Counted from the first letter of the stretch, positions 42,088 through 51,030 are shown. The stretch is DNA of 64,000 bases from Lachnospiraceae bacterium (GCA_910573755.1 CAJTBO010000004.1:62001-126000); one strand, 5' to 3'. Notes: generated from the sequence alone by a model not told the origin. Made by a program: numbers and translations.

Positions 42088-43263
42088 TTATTTTTCTCTC
42101 TTTTTTCGCGAAAATTTTTCCTGCATGCCCTGAATGCCTTCCTGAATCCTGCTCTGGATCTCCTTCTTTGTCATCTGTCCGGTGATCTCAAACAGTTCTT
42201 TGATGATCTCCTCTATCTCGTTTTTTGTTTCATCATCCACTTCCCGCAGTTCCTGCAGAATACCGGTCAGGCTTTTCTTCCAGTCCGCCTTGAAATCGAT
42301 CAGATTATCCGCCTCCGACGCCGCAAGCACCCGGAACAGCACGTCGGAAAACCGGCTCACCTGCTCGTCATCCAGACTGAGTATCCAGTCCGTCACGGCA
42401 CTGTCCATAAACTTGGCGCCGTTTTTCAGATCATCCATAGGCTGGAACGCCCCGCTTCTCATATTGACGGTCCAGGTATAGGGATTATGCTGCCAGAGCC
42501 CGTAAGAACTGCTCTCCACCACATTATAGGAACTCCCCCGCTCCAAAAGCATCCCGACCAGCGAAGATCCCGGCAGGATCTTTCTCACCTTATCCGCGAT
42601 CCTTCCATACTCATACCGCTCCATTACCTGCGGTTTAAAACCCGGACCGTCGTGGCTGTACACCCGCAAAATCCGCTCCTGCAGCGCAGTGGAACTGCTC
42701 ATCGCCGCAAACACCGCCAGATTTCCGCCTTTGGAATGGCCCCCCAGATAAAAATCCCCCGGCAGATGCCCCGCCGCCTTCCGCATATACCTTGCCGCAT
42801 AGAGCTGTCCCACCACAGGTTCGGAAAATGCCAGCGTAAAATCTTCCTTCCAGCCCACCAGGTTTTCATCAGTCCCCCGGTAAGCGATATAATACATCTG
42901 CCTTCCTTCCGCATTTTCCCCCAAAAGATACGTGACCGCGGAAAACTGTATCTCCATCTCCTTATCCAGAATATCGATATAATAATTTAACCGAAGACCC
43001 TCAAACCGCCTGCTCTTTATCACCGCCTCCGCCAGCCTCCGGTTGTCCTCCCGGTATCTCTCGTCCGCGAAGACCTGTTCCTCATGCGCCTTTCCTGCAA
43101 CGGCCTCAAAGGACACAAATTCCTGTCCGTCCTCCAGACCGGGAACCAGCCCTTTCATTTTCAGATAGCTAAGTTGACATAACACCAGGGAATCCACATC
43201 GCTAAAGTCTTTCTGCGCAAAAGTATATTGAAAATTGTTTACATAATCTATAATATTCTCCAT
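42088..43263 (-). CDS. DUF2974 alpha/beta-hydrolase (Mbeg1-like)
   Basis: 391 residues, cytosolic. N-terminal 'MENIIDYVNNFQYTFAQKDFSDVDSLVLCQLSYLK' is the signature opening of DUF2974 proteins. Lipase-type nucleophile elbow 'LGGHSKGGNLAVFAA' with Ser, then 'SHDGPGF' holding a candidate acid. Function unknown; presumably an esterase or lipase. The C-terminus is a charged helix. Next to the DUF3810 gene on the same strand but separated by a repeat array. Confidence 0.85.
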   Translation of the reverse strand: MENIIDYVNNFQYTFAQKDFSDVDSLVLCQLSYLKMKGLVPGLEDGQEFVSFEAVAGKAHEEQVFADERYREDNRRLAEAVIKSRRFEGLRLNYYIDILDKEMEIQFSAVTYLLGENAEGRQMYYIAYRGTDENLVGWKEDFTLAFSEPVVGQLYAARYMRKAAGHLPGDFYLGGHSKGGNLAVFAAMSSSTALQERILRVYSHDGPGFKPQVMERYEYGRIADKVRKILPGSSLVGMLLERGSSYNVVESSSYGLWQHNPYTWTVNMRSGAFQPMDDLKNGAKFMDSAVTDWILSLDDEQVSRFSDVLFRVLAASEADNLIDFKADWKKSLTGILQELREVDDETKNEIEEIIKELFEITGQMTKKEIQSRIQEGIQGMQEKFSRKKREK

Positions 43264-43369
43264 GCAGCGATCCGCTTCCTTCCATCATTCCCGTATTTTT
43301 CTGCTTCCTGCTTTATTTCCCCCGCCGCCATACCAGACAGGAAACGAACTATAGTTCACCATTATAAAT

Positions 43370-43528
43370 ATACCGAAAAACGCTTAACCACAGCCCACCG
43401 CCTTAATATACCGTAAGCCACTTAATAAGCCCATTGCCATAATATACCGGCAGCCACTTAATAACCCCATTGCCATAATAAGCCGGCGGCTCCTAATATA
43501 ATTCACCGTCATAATAAACCAGAAGCCT
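43370..43528 (-). repeat. 36-bp tandem repeat spanning and passing the DUF3810 stop codon
   Basis: Four units of 36 bp starting near 43409 (AATATACCGTAAGCC, AATATACCGGCAGCC, AATAAGCCGGCGGCT, AATAAACCAGAAGCC) with a degenerate fifth before. In the reading frame of the DUF3810 gene each unit encodes a 12-mer like WLPVYYGNGLIK; the last unit is the gene's own C-terminus (LLVYYDGELY) and the others lie after its stop. Confidence 0.8.
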
Positions 43529-44764
43529 TTCCACCACATCTCCGTAGCTGGCTATCCCCTCTTCTATGCCGTTTACCTGCAGATTCGTTTCCAGAAAGCT
43601 GCGGGACGCCTGTTTTACGGTTTCCATACTGATCACGGCATTGCTCTCCACCTCTTCCCACGCCTGCCTTGTCAGAAAGATATTATCGCTTTCCACCAAA
43701 GGACTGCATGTTTCATAAGTCAGATAAGCTTCCCTGGACCTTCCCAGATTTTCATACAGATCCCTGTTCAGATAATCCAGCACACTTAAATAACCGCTGT
43801 AGCGGATAAAGGCATCCTCCGAAGTCGTACAGGCAAGATCCCCGATAAAATTGGCGTCGTCTTCATAAATAAACCCTTTTACATGGGAAAGTTCATGACA
43901 GATTGTCGACGGCACGTTGGCTATATACATTTTTCCATTGTAATTTGCTTCCATTGAAAACGGAAAATAATATCCCATGATATACTGCTGGCTGAAAAAT
44001 CCGGAAAACGCGAATTCTTTCGGCACAGGATAATAACCGTCCAGCAGCGGATATTCCTCTCCGAGCCTTTCCATCTCCGATACGGCACGCTGCCCGATAT
44101 CCCCCTGATAAACAATAAATCCGTTTTCGTCCCGCTCCATCATCTCAGCCAGTTCATTGCACTGCCGTACCACATGATCCCTGACAGCCGCCAGCTCCCC
44201 GACATGATATTCCCGCCCTTTCTTAGGCATATAATTCTCCTGAAAGCTGCTGCAGTGATACAAAGCAAAACAATTGATTGACATAATAACAGAAACAACT
44301 CCGATGATCCATAGCAGCCCGTAAAAATATCCGCCCGCGAATCGAAGAATCTTTGACCTTCCGCTGCATCTGCTCCGCTTTCCATGATTTCCACCTACCT
44401 TTTCATGGCCTCTGCCCGCAGTTTCTCCGCCTACCTTCAGAACGCCCGCAGTTTCCCCGCCTACCTTTTCATGGCCTGCGCCCGCAGTTCCCCCGCCTAC
44501 CTTCAGAACGCCCGCCACCCATACCGATAACAAAACCGCAGCCAGAACAAGCGCTCCCGCCGCCAGTATCACTGCCAGAATCAGTAAAAATTCTCCCAGC
44601 GAAAAAGGAAACAGACTGCTGATATGCCCCTGTATATATTGTGTCATATAAAATACACTCCGGCGAACCCGATTGCCAAAGCCTCTGCTGTACCGCGACA
44701 GCACATTTATTATAACCACCAATACATAGATCCCAAGCAGAAACCAGTTTTTTCTTTTTTTCAT
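43493..44764 (-). CDS. DUF3810 membrane metalloprotease-like protein
   Basis: 423 residues. Transmembrane helices at about 8-28, 55-85 and 150-172; between the last two is a cytosolic loop with a 22-residue repeat. The large extracytoplasmic domain carries the HExxH zinc motif in 'STICHELSHVKGFIYEDDANF' and 'FSGFFSQQYIMGYYFPF', typical of DUF3810. A membrane-bound zinc peptidase is likely but unproven; no substrate is known. The last codons lie in a tandem repeat array (separate entry). Confidence 0.85.
   Translation of the reverse strand: MKKRKNWFLLGIYVLVVIINVLSRYSRGFGNRVRRSVFYMTQYIQGHISSLFPFSLGEFLLILAVILAAGALVLAAVLLSVWVAGVLKVGGGTAGAGHEKVGGETAGVLKVGGETAGRGHEKVGGNHGKRSRCSGRSKILRFAGGYFYGLLWIIGVVSVIMSINCFALYHCSSFQENYMPKKGREYHVGELAAVRDHVVRQCNELAEMMERDENGFIVYQGDIGQRAVSEMERLGEEYPLLDGYYPVPKEFAFSGFFSQQYIMGYYFPFSMEANYNGKMYIANVPSTICHELSHVKGFIYEDDANFIGDLACTTSEDAFIRYSGYLSVLDYLNRDLYENLGRSREAYLTYETCSPLVESDNIFLTRQAWEEVESNAVISMETVKQASRSFLETNLQVNGIEEGIASYGDVVERLLVYYDGELY
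44392..44517 (-). repeat. 66-bp tandem repeat in the DUF3810 cytosolic loop
   Basis: Two copies of a 66-bp unit, itself made of related 30- and 36-bp halves, encode VLKVGGETAGRGHEKVGGETA-like 22-mers. In frame and glycine-rich, inserted between membrane helices. Confidence 0.8.
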
Positions 44765-44796
44765 TTACACCGCCATTGTTTAGCCTATGCAAATAT

Positions 44797-45585
44797 TTAA
44801 TATGCATTCATCAGATTCGCCAGTGTCTCTTCGCCCCAACTGTAATCAAACAGATAATCGCCCTGAAACATCTTCCCGTTTATCTCAGGTTCTACCAGAT
44901 ACGTATAATAATCACACTCTACTTCATCTTTGCTGATGTGGCAGCTTCCCCTCGCCGTCTGGAAAAGTTCCGTGATTCCCTTTTCCCTCAGTGTTCCCTG
45001 CAGATTCATAACCGCTTTTCTGTAAAGTCTTTTTACCTTTTCATCATAAGCCCTCTCCGGCCACAGTTTATCGATCACTTCTTCCATAGATACGATACCG
45101 CCGCACCTGTCCATGCACAGGGCAAGCAGTTCCTTCGACTTCGCATTCTTAAAGTGAAGAACCTGTTCGTCCAGAAATACATCAAACCGTCCGAACATCT
45201 GCGCCCTCAAACGCTTTTTCTGCCGCCTGCACAACAGTATCGCCCGCTCTGCAGCATCTTCGATATCATATTTGTCATAAGGCTTTATGATGCAGTAATC
45301 TGCTTTCATTTTTAAAATTTCCACAAGCCGCTCACATTTTTTTGTTGTATAGATCAGTACAATCCCCGGATATATATTCTTTAACGCTTTCCCTAACTCC
45401 ACTCCGTCCATTTCCGGCATCTCAGTATCTAAAATTGCGAATTCCACTGTATTTCTCTCTGCATATCCCAATGCTTCTTTTGAACTTCCAAAGCTTCCTA
45501 TAACGTCAACTACTTTGATGTCTCCCACCATCTCTTCCAGTTTCCGCCTCATTAGTGGTTCTTTATCCACTAATATCGTTTTCAT
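44797..45585 (-). CDS. Response regulator with SARP/BTAD-like output
   Basis: 262 residues. Receiver domain 1-120: acidic pair in 'ILVDKEPL', phospho-Asp in 'FAILDTEMPEMDG', Thr 'IYTTKK', Lys 'IIKPYDK'. The output domain is an OmpR-like winged helix with SARP flavour ('RFDVFLDEQVLHFKNAKSKELLALC', 'MEEVIDKLWPE'), here without a full BTAD repeat. No kinase gene is adjacent. The VDK start in place of VDD weakens one acidic position, so phosphorylation is uncertain. Confidence 0.85.
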   Translation of the reverse strand: MKTILVDKEPLMRRKLEEMVGDIKVVDVIGSFGSSKEALGYAERNTVEFAILDTEMPEMDGVELGKALKNIYPGIVLIYTTKKCERLVEILKMKADYCIIKPYDKYDIEDAAERAILLCRRQKKRLRAQMFGRFDVFLDEQVLHFKNAKSKELLALCMDRCGGIVSMEEVIDKLWPERAYDEKVKRLYRKAVMNLQGTLREKGITELFQTARGSCHISKDEVECDYYTYLVEPEINGKMFQGDYLFDYSWGEETLANLMNAY

Positions 45586-45761
45586 CCCCTATTATATTAT
45601 CGTTCTCTTACCCCGTTTTTCGCAAATACCATTGTCCTGAAGTCCCGATTTATATCCTCCCATGCAATATATATTCTGGACGGTTAATAGATCGTAACAC
45701 TAGTGGATAAACAAATAGGAAAACTTTTTATCGGATTCATTTTTTCATTCTGATATTTTCT

Positions 45762-46400
45762 TTACTTCTCGTTTTTCTTTTTCTGTTTTTCCAGCCCTTT
45801 CTGAACTTCAAGCTCTGATATATTATCTATCATTTTCTCTATCATCATCTTTTTCAGATACACGTCAAAACATAACTGGCAGATAAACGAGAACATTTTC
45901 AGGAATTCCTGCCCCTCCTCAGGCGCCTCTTCAAATGTGCTCTCGGCTTTTCTGAATTTCTTGATCACATCCTTTTTCAGTACGTCGATCTCCTCCCTTT
46001 CCATACTGAAAACCTCCCGGTAGATATCCTCCAGTTTAAAAGCCTTATCCGCCCCGAAATACCGCTCTGTCAAAGGCTGCATCAGTGTCTGAATATCCCC
46101 GATCGACATAAATCCCTTAAAATAATAGATAAAAATGAGGAGCAGCATATGCTCCCTGGAATACTTCTTTTTATCCGGCGGCGGCATCAGGCGGTTTTTT
46201 ACATAATTATTGATCATGGTCTTTGTCATGATCTTATCGTCCTCCGGATTACGGCTTGTCATTTTCAGGCGCTGCTCCATAAACGTTGTCACCTGATCCA
46301 TATACAGCTCAATATTCGGCAGTTCCTCCGGCTTGATATATTCTACCCTGTCCAGACTCTTAATGATACTGTTCAGCAAATCATGCATATCTATCGTCAT
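45762..46400 (-). CDS. DUF1836 protein
   Basis: 212 residues, cytosolic, helical. The pattern 'MTKTMINNYVKNRLMPPPDKKKYSREHM' is the DUF1836 hallmark and resembles a MerR-like helix-turn-helix; a role in transcription is probable but unproven. Lys-rich tail. Divergent from yerC-type gene across a 309-bp region with an inverted repeat. Confidence 0.85.
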   Translation of the reverse strand: MTIDMHDLLNSIIKSLDRVEYIKPEELPNIELYMDQVTTFMEQRLKMTSRNPEDDKIMTKTMINNYVKNRLMPPPDKKKYSREHMLLLIFIYYFKGFMSIGDIQTLMQPLTERYFGADKAFKLEDIYREVFSMEREEIDVLKKDVIKKFRKAESTFEEAPEEGQEFLKMFSFICQLCFDVYLKKMMIEKMIDNISELEVQKGLEKQKKKNEK

Positions 46401-46531
46401 TCAAATATTCCTCCCCGGGCGTACCCTGATTAATGTTGATCCTTCGCTTGCAAATCCGCGCTTTCGCGCTCCCTGTTCGGTATTGATGAACACTTGTCCG
46501 TCAATGATACAGGAAAACAATGCTCTTTCGT

Positions 46532-46571
46532 AAAACCATATAAATTTCCCATGTATTCATTATATGGTTTT
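46532..46571. promoter_or_regulatory. 12-bp inverted repeat in DUF1836-yerC divergent region
   Basis: AAAACCATATAA (46532-46543) and TTATATGGTTTT (46560-46571) are perfect inverses with a 16-nt spacer. In a divergent promoter region this is more likely an operator than a terminator, though the A/T tails also allow the latter. The rest of the 309-bp gap holds no gene. Confidence 0.5.
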
Positions 46572-46628
46572 CATTACTAGATGACAAGATATTTTGTACA
46601 AATTTTAGAATTTTCTGAGAAAATTTCC

Positions 46629-46658
46629 TTTACGAACCCCCTTCGGATATGCTAAAAT
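46629..46658 (+). promoter_or_regulatory. Putative promoter of the yerC-type gene
   Basis: TTTACG, 18-bp spacer, TAAAAT, about 50 bp before the ATG at 46710, which has GAGGAAG as ribosome site. Confidence 0.45.
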
Positions 46659-46709
46659 AAAGGCTGTTTAGGACTTTAAAATTTTATTGCATGAAAGTGT
46701 GAGGAAGTT

Positions 46710-47003
46710 ATGAACAACAAACTGAAAAACGATGCTGTAGATTACCTTTTTGACGCGGTCCTGCAGCTGCAGTCAAAAGAAGAATGCTATAATTTTTTTG
46801 AAGACTTGTGTACTGTGAACGAACTTTTATCTCTTTCCCAGCGTTTTGACGTTGCCGCCATGCTGCGGAATAAAAAAACCTATCTGGAGATCGCGGAAAA
46901 AACCGGCGCTTCCACCGCCACCATCAGCAGGGTAAACCGCTCCCTGCACTATGGCAACGACGGCTATGAACTTATTTTCCAGCGGCTGGAAAATAAGAAA
47001 TAA
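46710..47003 (+). CDS. TrpR-like protein YerC/YecD
   Basis: 97 residues, usual length. All-helical TrpR-type DNA-binding fold: 'CTVNELLSLSQRFDVAAML', recognition segment 'TYLEIAEKTGASTATISRVNRSL'. The C-terminal 'YGNDGYELIFQRL' is typical of YerC. Targets are unknown in most species. Single gene followed by a strong terminator. Confidence 0.92.
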   Translation: MNNKLKNDAVDYLFDAVLQLQSKEECYNFFEDLCTVNELLSLSQRFDVAAMLRNKKTYLEIAEKTGASTATISRVNRSLHYGNDGYELIFQRLENKK

Positions 47004-47014
47004 TACACTGACAA

Positions 47015-47050
47015 CGGGCAGTCCGTTTCCCGGACTGCCCGCTTTATTTT
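47015..47050. terminator. Terminator after yerC-type gene
   Basis: CGGGCAGTCCG and CGGACTGCCCG form an 11-bp stem with a 5-nt loop, followed by TTTATTTTT. It also closes the convergent kinase operon ending at 47054. Confidence 0.9.
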
Positions 47051-47053
47051 TCC

Positions 47054-48151
47054 TTATCTCTGCACTCTCGCGCCTGCGCCTCCCATGACAGCTTCCACTT
47101 CCTTTCTGCTCGCCATAGTCGTATCGCCCGGCGTCGTCATCGCCAGCGCGCCGTGCGCCGCACCGTAATTTACCGCCAGTTCCGCATCCGCCGTAGTCAT
47201 CAGCCCGTAGATCAGCCCGGAGGCAAAGGAATCACCGCCGCCTACGCGGTCCATGATCTCCAGCCCCTTATAATCTTTCGCCTTATAGATCTCTCCGTCC
47301 GCCCAGCAGATCGCGCTCCAGTCGTTGACCGTAGCAGTCTTTACTTCGCGCAGCGTGGTTGCCACCGCCTTAAAATTAGGATAGGCCTTTGCCGCCTCGT
47401 TGATCATCTTCTTATAACCGTCCAGATTCAGTTCCTTCAGGTTTTCATCATTCCCTTCGATCTCAAATCCGAGACAGGCCGTAAAGTCCTCCTCATTCCC
47501 GATCATCACATCCACATACTTCGCCACTTCCTTATTGACTTCCTGCGCCTTTTCCCTGCCGCCGATGGCGCTCCACATGGAAGGACGGTAGTTCAGGTCA
47601 TAGGATACCACCGTGCCGTACTTTTTCGCCGTTTTGATCGCCGCAAGGATCGTCTCGCAGGACTGCTCGGAAAGCGCCGCATAAATGCCGCCGGTATGAA
47701 GCCAGCGTACGCCCAGTTCACCGAAAATATGATCGAAATCAAAATCCTCCGGCGCTGCTTTGGAGATTGCGGTATTGGCTCTGTCAGAACATCCCACCGC
47801 CCCGCGGATGCCAAAGCCCCGCTCCGTAAAGTTAATACCGTTTCTGCACACACGCCCGATACCGTCCGTCTTCATCCACTTGATCAAAGATGTATCCACA
47901 CCGCCCTGCAGAATGAAATCCTCCATCAGCATGCCCACTTCATTATCCGCAAAAGCAGTGATCACGCCCGTCTTCATGCCAAAGCATCTGCGCAGGCCGC
48001 GCACCACATTGTACTCTCCGCCGCCCTCCCAGGCGCGAAACTGCCTTGCCGTCCGGATCCTTCCCTCACCCGGGTCCAGCCGCAGCATGACCTCTCCGAG
48101 AGAAACCGCGTCATACCTGCACTCGCTTTCCGGCCTTAAATTCAAATCCAT
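47054..48151 (-). CDS. PfkB-family sugar kinase, probable 2-keto-3-deoxygluconate kinase
   Basis: 365 residues. Ribokinase fold: 'SLGEVMLRLDPGEGRIRTARQF' and 'WEGGGEYNVVRGLRRCFG' at the sugar site, 'VSYDLNYRPSMW', 'NEEDF', and the anion hole with the catalytic Asp in 'DRVGGGDSFASGL'. Phosphorylates KDG to KDPG, inferred from the adjacent KDPG aldolase (79 bp upstream) and the IlvD/Edd dehydratase. A second, divergent paralogue is at 59981-61003; both end in the same RVQR tail. Confidence 0.85.
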   Translation of the reverse strand: MDLNLRPESECRYDAVSLGEVMLRLDPGEGRIRTARQFRAWEGGGEYNVVRGLRRCFGMKTGVITAFADNEVGMLMEDFILQGGVDTSLIKWMKTDGIGRVCRNGINFTERGFGIRGAVGCSDRANTAISKAAPEDFDFDHIFGELGVRWLHTGGIYAALSEQSCETILAAIKTAKKYGTVVSYDLNYRPSMWSAIGGREKAQEVNKEVAKYVDVMIGNEEDFTACLGFEIEGNDENLKELNLDGYKKMINEAAKAYPNFKAVATTLREVKTATVNDWSAICWADGEIYKAKDYKGLEIMDRVGGGDSFASGLIYGLMTTADAELAVNYGAAHGALAMTTPGDTTMASRKEVEAVMGGAGARVQR

Positions 48152-48162
48152 ACTTGTCCTCC

Positions 48163-48225
48163 TGTTCCAGTTTTGTAAGTTCCCCTCACTGCACCGTCAA
48201 ATGCAGCGCAATTTACAAGAACAAT
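48163..48225 (-). other. Intercistronic hairpin ending in AACTGGAACAGGAGG
   Basis: Minus-strand RNA pairs TTGTAA with TTACAA and CTGCA with TGCAG, then reads AACTGGAACAGGAGG directly into the kinase start. It shares the AACTGGAACA tail with the element before the second kinase (61 kb). Confidence 0.55.
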
Positions 48226-48229
48226 CATT

Positions 48230-48865
48230 TTATGCTTCGTTTGCCAGTGACACCGCTTCCTTTGTCAGCTCTCTGATCTTATCAAACTCTCCCGCCTCGA
48301 TCAGATCCTTTTTCACCATCCAGCTTCCGCCGCAGGCCACGATCGGCTTGCACGCCAGATATTCTTTCAGATTCTTTGCACTGACGCCGCCGGTAGGCAT
48401 AAATTTCAGTCCCACATAAGGCGCCGACAATGCCTTGATCGTAGCGACGCCGCCGAACTGCTCCGCCGGGAAGAATTTCACAACCCGAAGCCCTCTCTTC
48501 ACCGCCTGTGCCACTTCCGAAGGCGTAATACAGCCGGGGAATACCGGAATCTCTTTTTCCAGACAATAATCCACGATCTCCGGATCAAACCCGGGGCTCA
48601 CGATAAACTTCGCGCCCGCTTCCACAGCGCTGTCCACCTGCTCCTTTGTAAGGACCGTGCCCGCGCCCACCAGCATCTCCGGATAAGCCTCGCTCATCGC
48701 CTTGATGCTGTCCTTTGCCGCCGCTGTCCTGAAAGTCACCTCCGCACAGGGAAGCCCGCCCTCGCAGAGCGCTTTCGCAAGCGGCGCCGCATCCTTCGCA
48801 TCCTCCAGCACCACCACCGGAACCACCTTCAGTTCCGCAATCTTCTCTTCCATCTGTCTGCTCAT
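48230..48865 (-). CDS. eda: KDPG/KHG aldolase
   Basis: 211 residues, usual length. Class I aldolase of the Entner-Doudoroff type: 'VPVVVLEDAKDAAPLAKALC', 'GLPCAEVTFRTAAA', 'LVGAGTVLTKEQ', Schiff-base Lys in 'RVVKFFPAEQFGG', and 'KFMPTGGVS'. Splits KDPG to pyruvate and glyceraldehyde-3-phosphate. In one operon with the KDG-type kinase and the IlvD/Edd dehydratase. Confidence 0.92.
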   Translation of the reverse strand: MSRQMEEKIAELKVVPVVVLEDAKDAAPLAKALCEGGLPCAEVTFRTAAAKDSIKAMSEAYPEMLVGAGTVLTKEQVDSAVEAGAKFIVSPGFDPEIVDYCLEKEIPVFPGCITPSEVAQAVKRGLRVVKFFPAEQFGGVATIKALSAPYVGLKFMPTGGVSAKNLKEYLACKPIVACGGSWMVKKDLIEAGEFDKIRELTKEAVSLANEA

Positions 48866-48917
48866 AACTTAACTCCTTCTCCTCTTATTATTTATATTTC
48901 CAAATTAAATATCTTTA

Positions 48918-49239
48918 TTATTCACACATCATAACGATTTTCAGCTCTTCTCTTTTTACCTGATCTGTATCGATACCGTCCAAAATTTCCGACACCGGTT
49001 TCTGTACTTCCGGCGCCTGTTCCCGCACCGCTTCTTTTAACGCCGGAAAGGATTCTTCCGCCAGAAGCCACTGCACCGGAAAATGCCACCCGTGAAATCT
49101 CCTCCCTGTGCACTCTACACAAAAAGTCAATCTTCCCAGCCGCCCCCATCATCAGGTAATCACCGACTCTGTAATCCTGAGTCTCTATTTCCACACCTCC
49201 GACATTATCATTACACCACAGCTTTTTTGGTCTTTTCAC
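48918..49239 (-). pseudogene. Small unknown gene with an internal frameshift
   Basis: Two overlapping minus frames each hold half of a plausible ~108-residue protein. The 5' half reads MKRPKKLWCNDNVGGVEIE..., 'GDYLMMGAAGKIDFLCRVHREE' up to about 49105; the 3' half continues one base shifted as 'FHGWHFPVQWLLAEESFPAL...' to a stop at 48918. After the joint the first frame turns into low-quality Ser/Gly/Arg sequence. So this is a frameshifted gene or a sequencing error at the GGGAGGAG tract. Family not recognised. It lies 4 bp after the dehydratase gene in the same operon. Confidence 0.55.
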
Positions 49240-49242
49240 GAT

Positions 49243-51030
49243 TTAATCCATATAAGCGCCTTTCATCGCGCTCACCGCATGCTGCGCATACAGTTTCAGA
49301 AGCCCTCTGTCATACTTGGAAGTAAACCCTTTCCAGTTTTTCTTTCTCTCTTCCAGCACTGCCGCCACTTCCTCCTCGGACATTTCCTTTCCCTTTATGC
49401 CGATGATCGCCAGCTTCCTTGCCTCCACATCCAGTTCGATGATATCGCCCTCTTCCACAAGAGCGATGGGGCCGCAGGCAGCCGCTTCCGGGGACACATG
49501 CCCCACCACCGGTCCTCTGGAAGCGCCGGAAAACCTTCCGTCGGTGATCAGCGCTACGCTCGCCGCAAGCTCCGGATCGGAACAGATCGCCTCGCCGGTA
49601 TAGAACATCTCAGGCATGCCTGAACCTCTGGGCCCCTCATAGCGGATAAAGATCGCATCGCCGGGTTTGATCTTTTTCTTCAGCACCGCCTCGATCGCCT
49701 CCTCCTCACTGTCAAAGGGCATCGCGTTCAGTTTCGCCTGAAACATAGCCTTCGGGCATGCCGTATGCTTGATCACAGCCCCTTCCGGAGCCAGATTGCC
49801 GCGCAGGATCGCGATACTGCCATCCGTCCCTAATGCATGATCAAAGTCACGGATGATATCCGTACTTTTGATCTCCTTGCCGATCACTTTGCTCTTTTCC
49901 TGCAGGATCGCATCGCAATGCCCGTAGAAGCCGTTCCGCTTCATCTCCTCCAGATTTTCGCCCAGCGTCTTGCCCGTCACGGTCATCACATCCAGATGCA
50001 GCACTTCCTTAATCTCTTCCATCACTCTCGGCACGCCGCCCGCATAATAAAAATACTGTGCAGGCCAATCGCCCGCAGGGCGGATATTGAGCAGGTAGTG
50101 CGCTCCCCTGTGCAGTCTGTCAAAGGTATCCGCATCAATCTCAAAGCCGAATTCATGAGCGATAGCCGGAATATGCATCACCGCATTGGTGGAGCCGGAG
50201 ATTGCCGCGTGCACCATGATCGCATTCTCAAAACTCTTCATGGTCACGATATCGCCTGCCGTCACGCCCTTTTTCACCAGTTCCATCAACTGTTTTCCCG
50301 CTTTATAAGCCGCCTCCTTCAGTTCCGGGGCGGTAGCCGGCATCAGCGCCGTTCCGGGCAGCATCAGCCCCAGCGCCTCCGCCATGATCTGCATCGTGGA
50401 CGCCGTTCCCATAAAGGAACATGCGCCGCAGCTCGGGCAGGCGTTCTGTTTATAATAGGTAAGCTGTTTTTCGGGAATCTCGCCCCGCTCAAACCGGGCG
50501 CTGAATTTCCCGATCTGCTCCAGCGTCAAAAGTTCGTTGATCTTACAGCCCGGATCGTTCTCCACATATTCCGGCGTGACAACGGTGGCTTCCATAACGC
50601 CCCCCGTCACCACAATGGCGCTCATATCCTTATTGCGCCCGATGCTCATCAGCATCGCCGGCATCGCCTTGTCACAGCTTGCCACAAAAACGCCGCCGTC
50701 AAAGGTGGTCGCACCGATCTGCGCCTCCACCAGATTTACGATCGCATCCCGGTGTGCCAGAGAATAATTGATCCCGTCATGTCCCTGTGCCATGCCGTCG
50801 CACATATCCGTTGCAAAGTAGCGCGCGGCTTTTCCGCCGTTGTCATCCACTCCCCTGACCGCTTCCTCCACAAAGGTATTCAGATGTCCGGAACCCGGAT
50901 GGCTGTTCCCGTAGGTGCTCTCCACGATGATCTGAGGCTTTTCCAGATCCTCCACCTTCCATCCCATCCCCATTCTCAAAGGATCCATTTCCGGCGCGAT
51001 ATTCCTTACTTCCTGACTCTTATACATCAT
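49243..51030 (-). CDS. IlvD/Edd-family dehydratase, probable sugar-acid dehydratase
   Basis: 595 residues; two adjacent ATGs after AGGAGG. Fe-S enzyme with Cys ligands in 'MCDGMAQGHDG', 'ASCDKAMPAML' and 'ACPSCGACSFMGTASTM', plus 'TDGRFSGASRGPVVGHVSPEA' with the catalytic Ser and 'PEGAVIKHTACP'. Family members act in branched-chain amino acid synthesis or on aldonates. Context (KDPG aldolase, KDG kinase, GntR regulator, no ilv genes) points to an aldonate such as gluconate, giving 2-keto-3-deoxygluconate. Exact substrate unknown. Confidence 0.88.
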   Translation of the reverse strand: MMYKSQEVRNIAPEMDPLRMGMGWKVEDLEKPQIIVESTYGNSHPGSGHLNTFVEEAVRGVDDNGGKAARYFATDMCDGMAQGHDGINYSLAHRDAIVNLVEAQIGATTFDGGVFVASCDKAMPAMLMSIGRNKDMSAIVVTGGVMEATVVTPEYVENDPGCKINELLTLEQIGKFSARFERGEIPEKQLTYYKQNACPSCGACSFMGTASTMQIMAEALGLMLPGTALMPATAPELKEAAYKAGKQLMELVKKGVTAGDIVTMKSFENAIMVHAAISGSTNAVMHIPAIAHEFGFEIDADTFDRLHRGAHYLLNIRPAGDWPAQYFYYAGGVPRVMEEIKEVLHLDVMTVTGKTLGENLEEMKRNGFYGHCDAILQEKSKVIGKEIKSTDIIRDFDHALGTDGSIAILRGNLAPEGAVIKHTACPKAMFQAKLNAMPFDSEEEAIEAVLKKKIKPGDAIFIRYEGPRGSGMPEMFYTGEAICSDPELAASVALITDGRFSGASRGPVVGHVSPEAAACGPIALVEEGDIIELDVEARKLAIIGIKGKEMSEEEVAAVLEERKKNWKGFTSKYDRGLLKLYAQHAVSAMKGAYMD

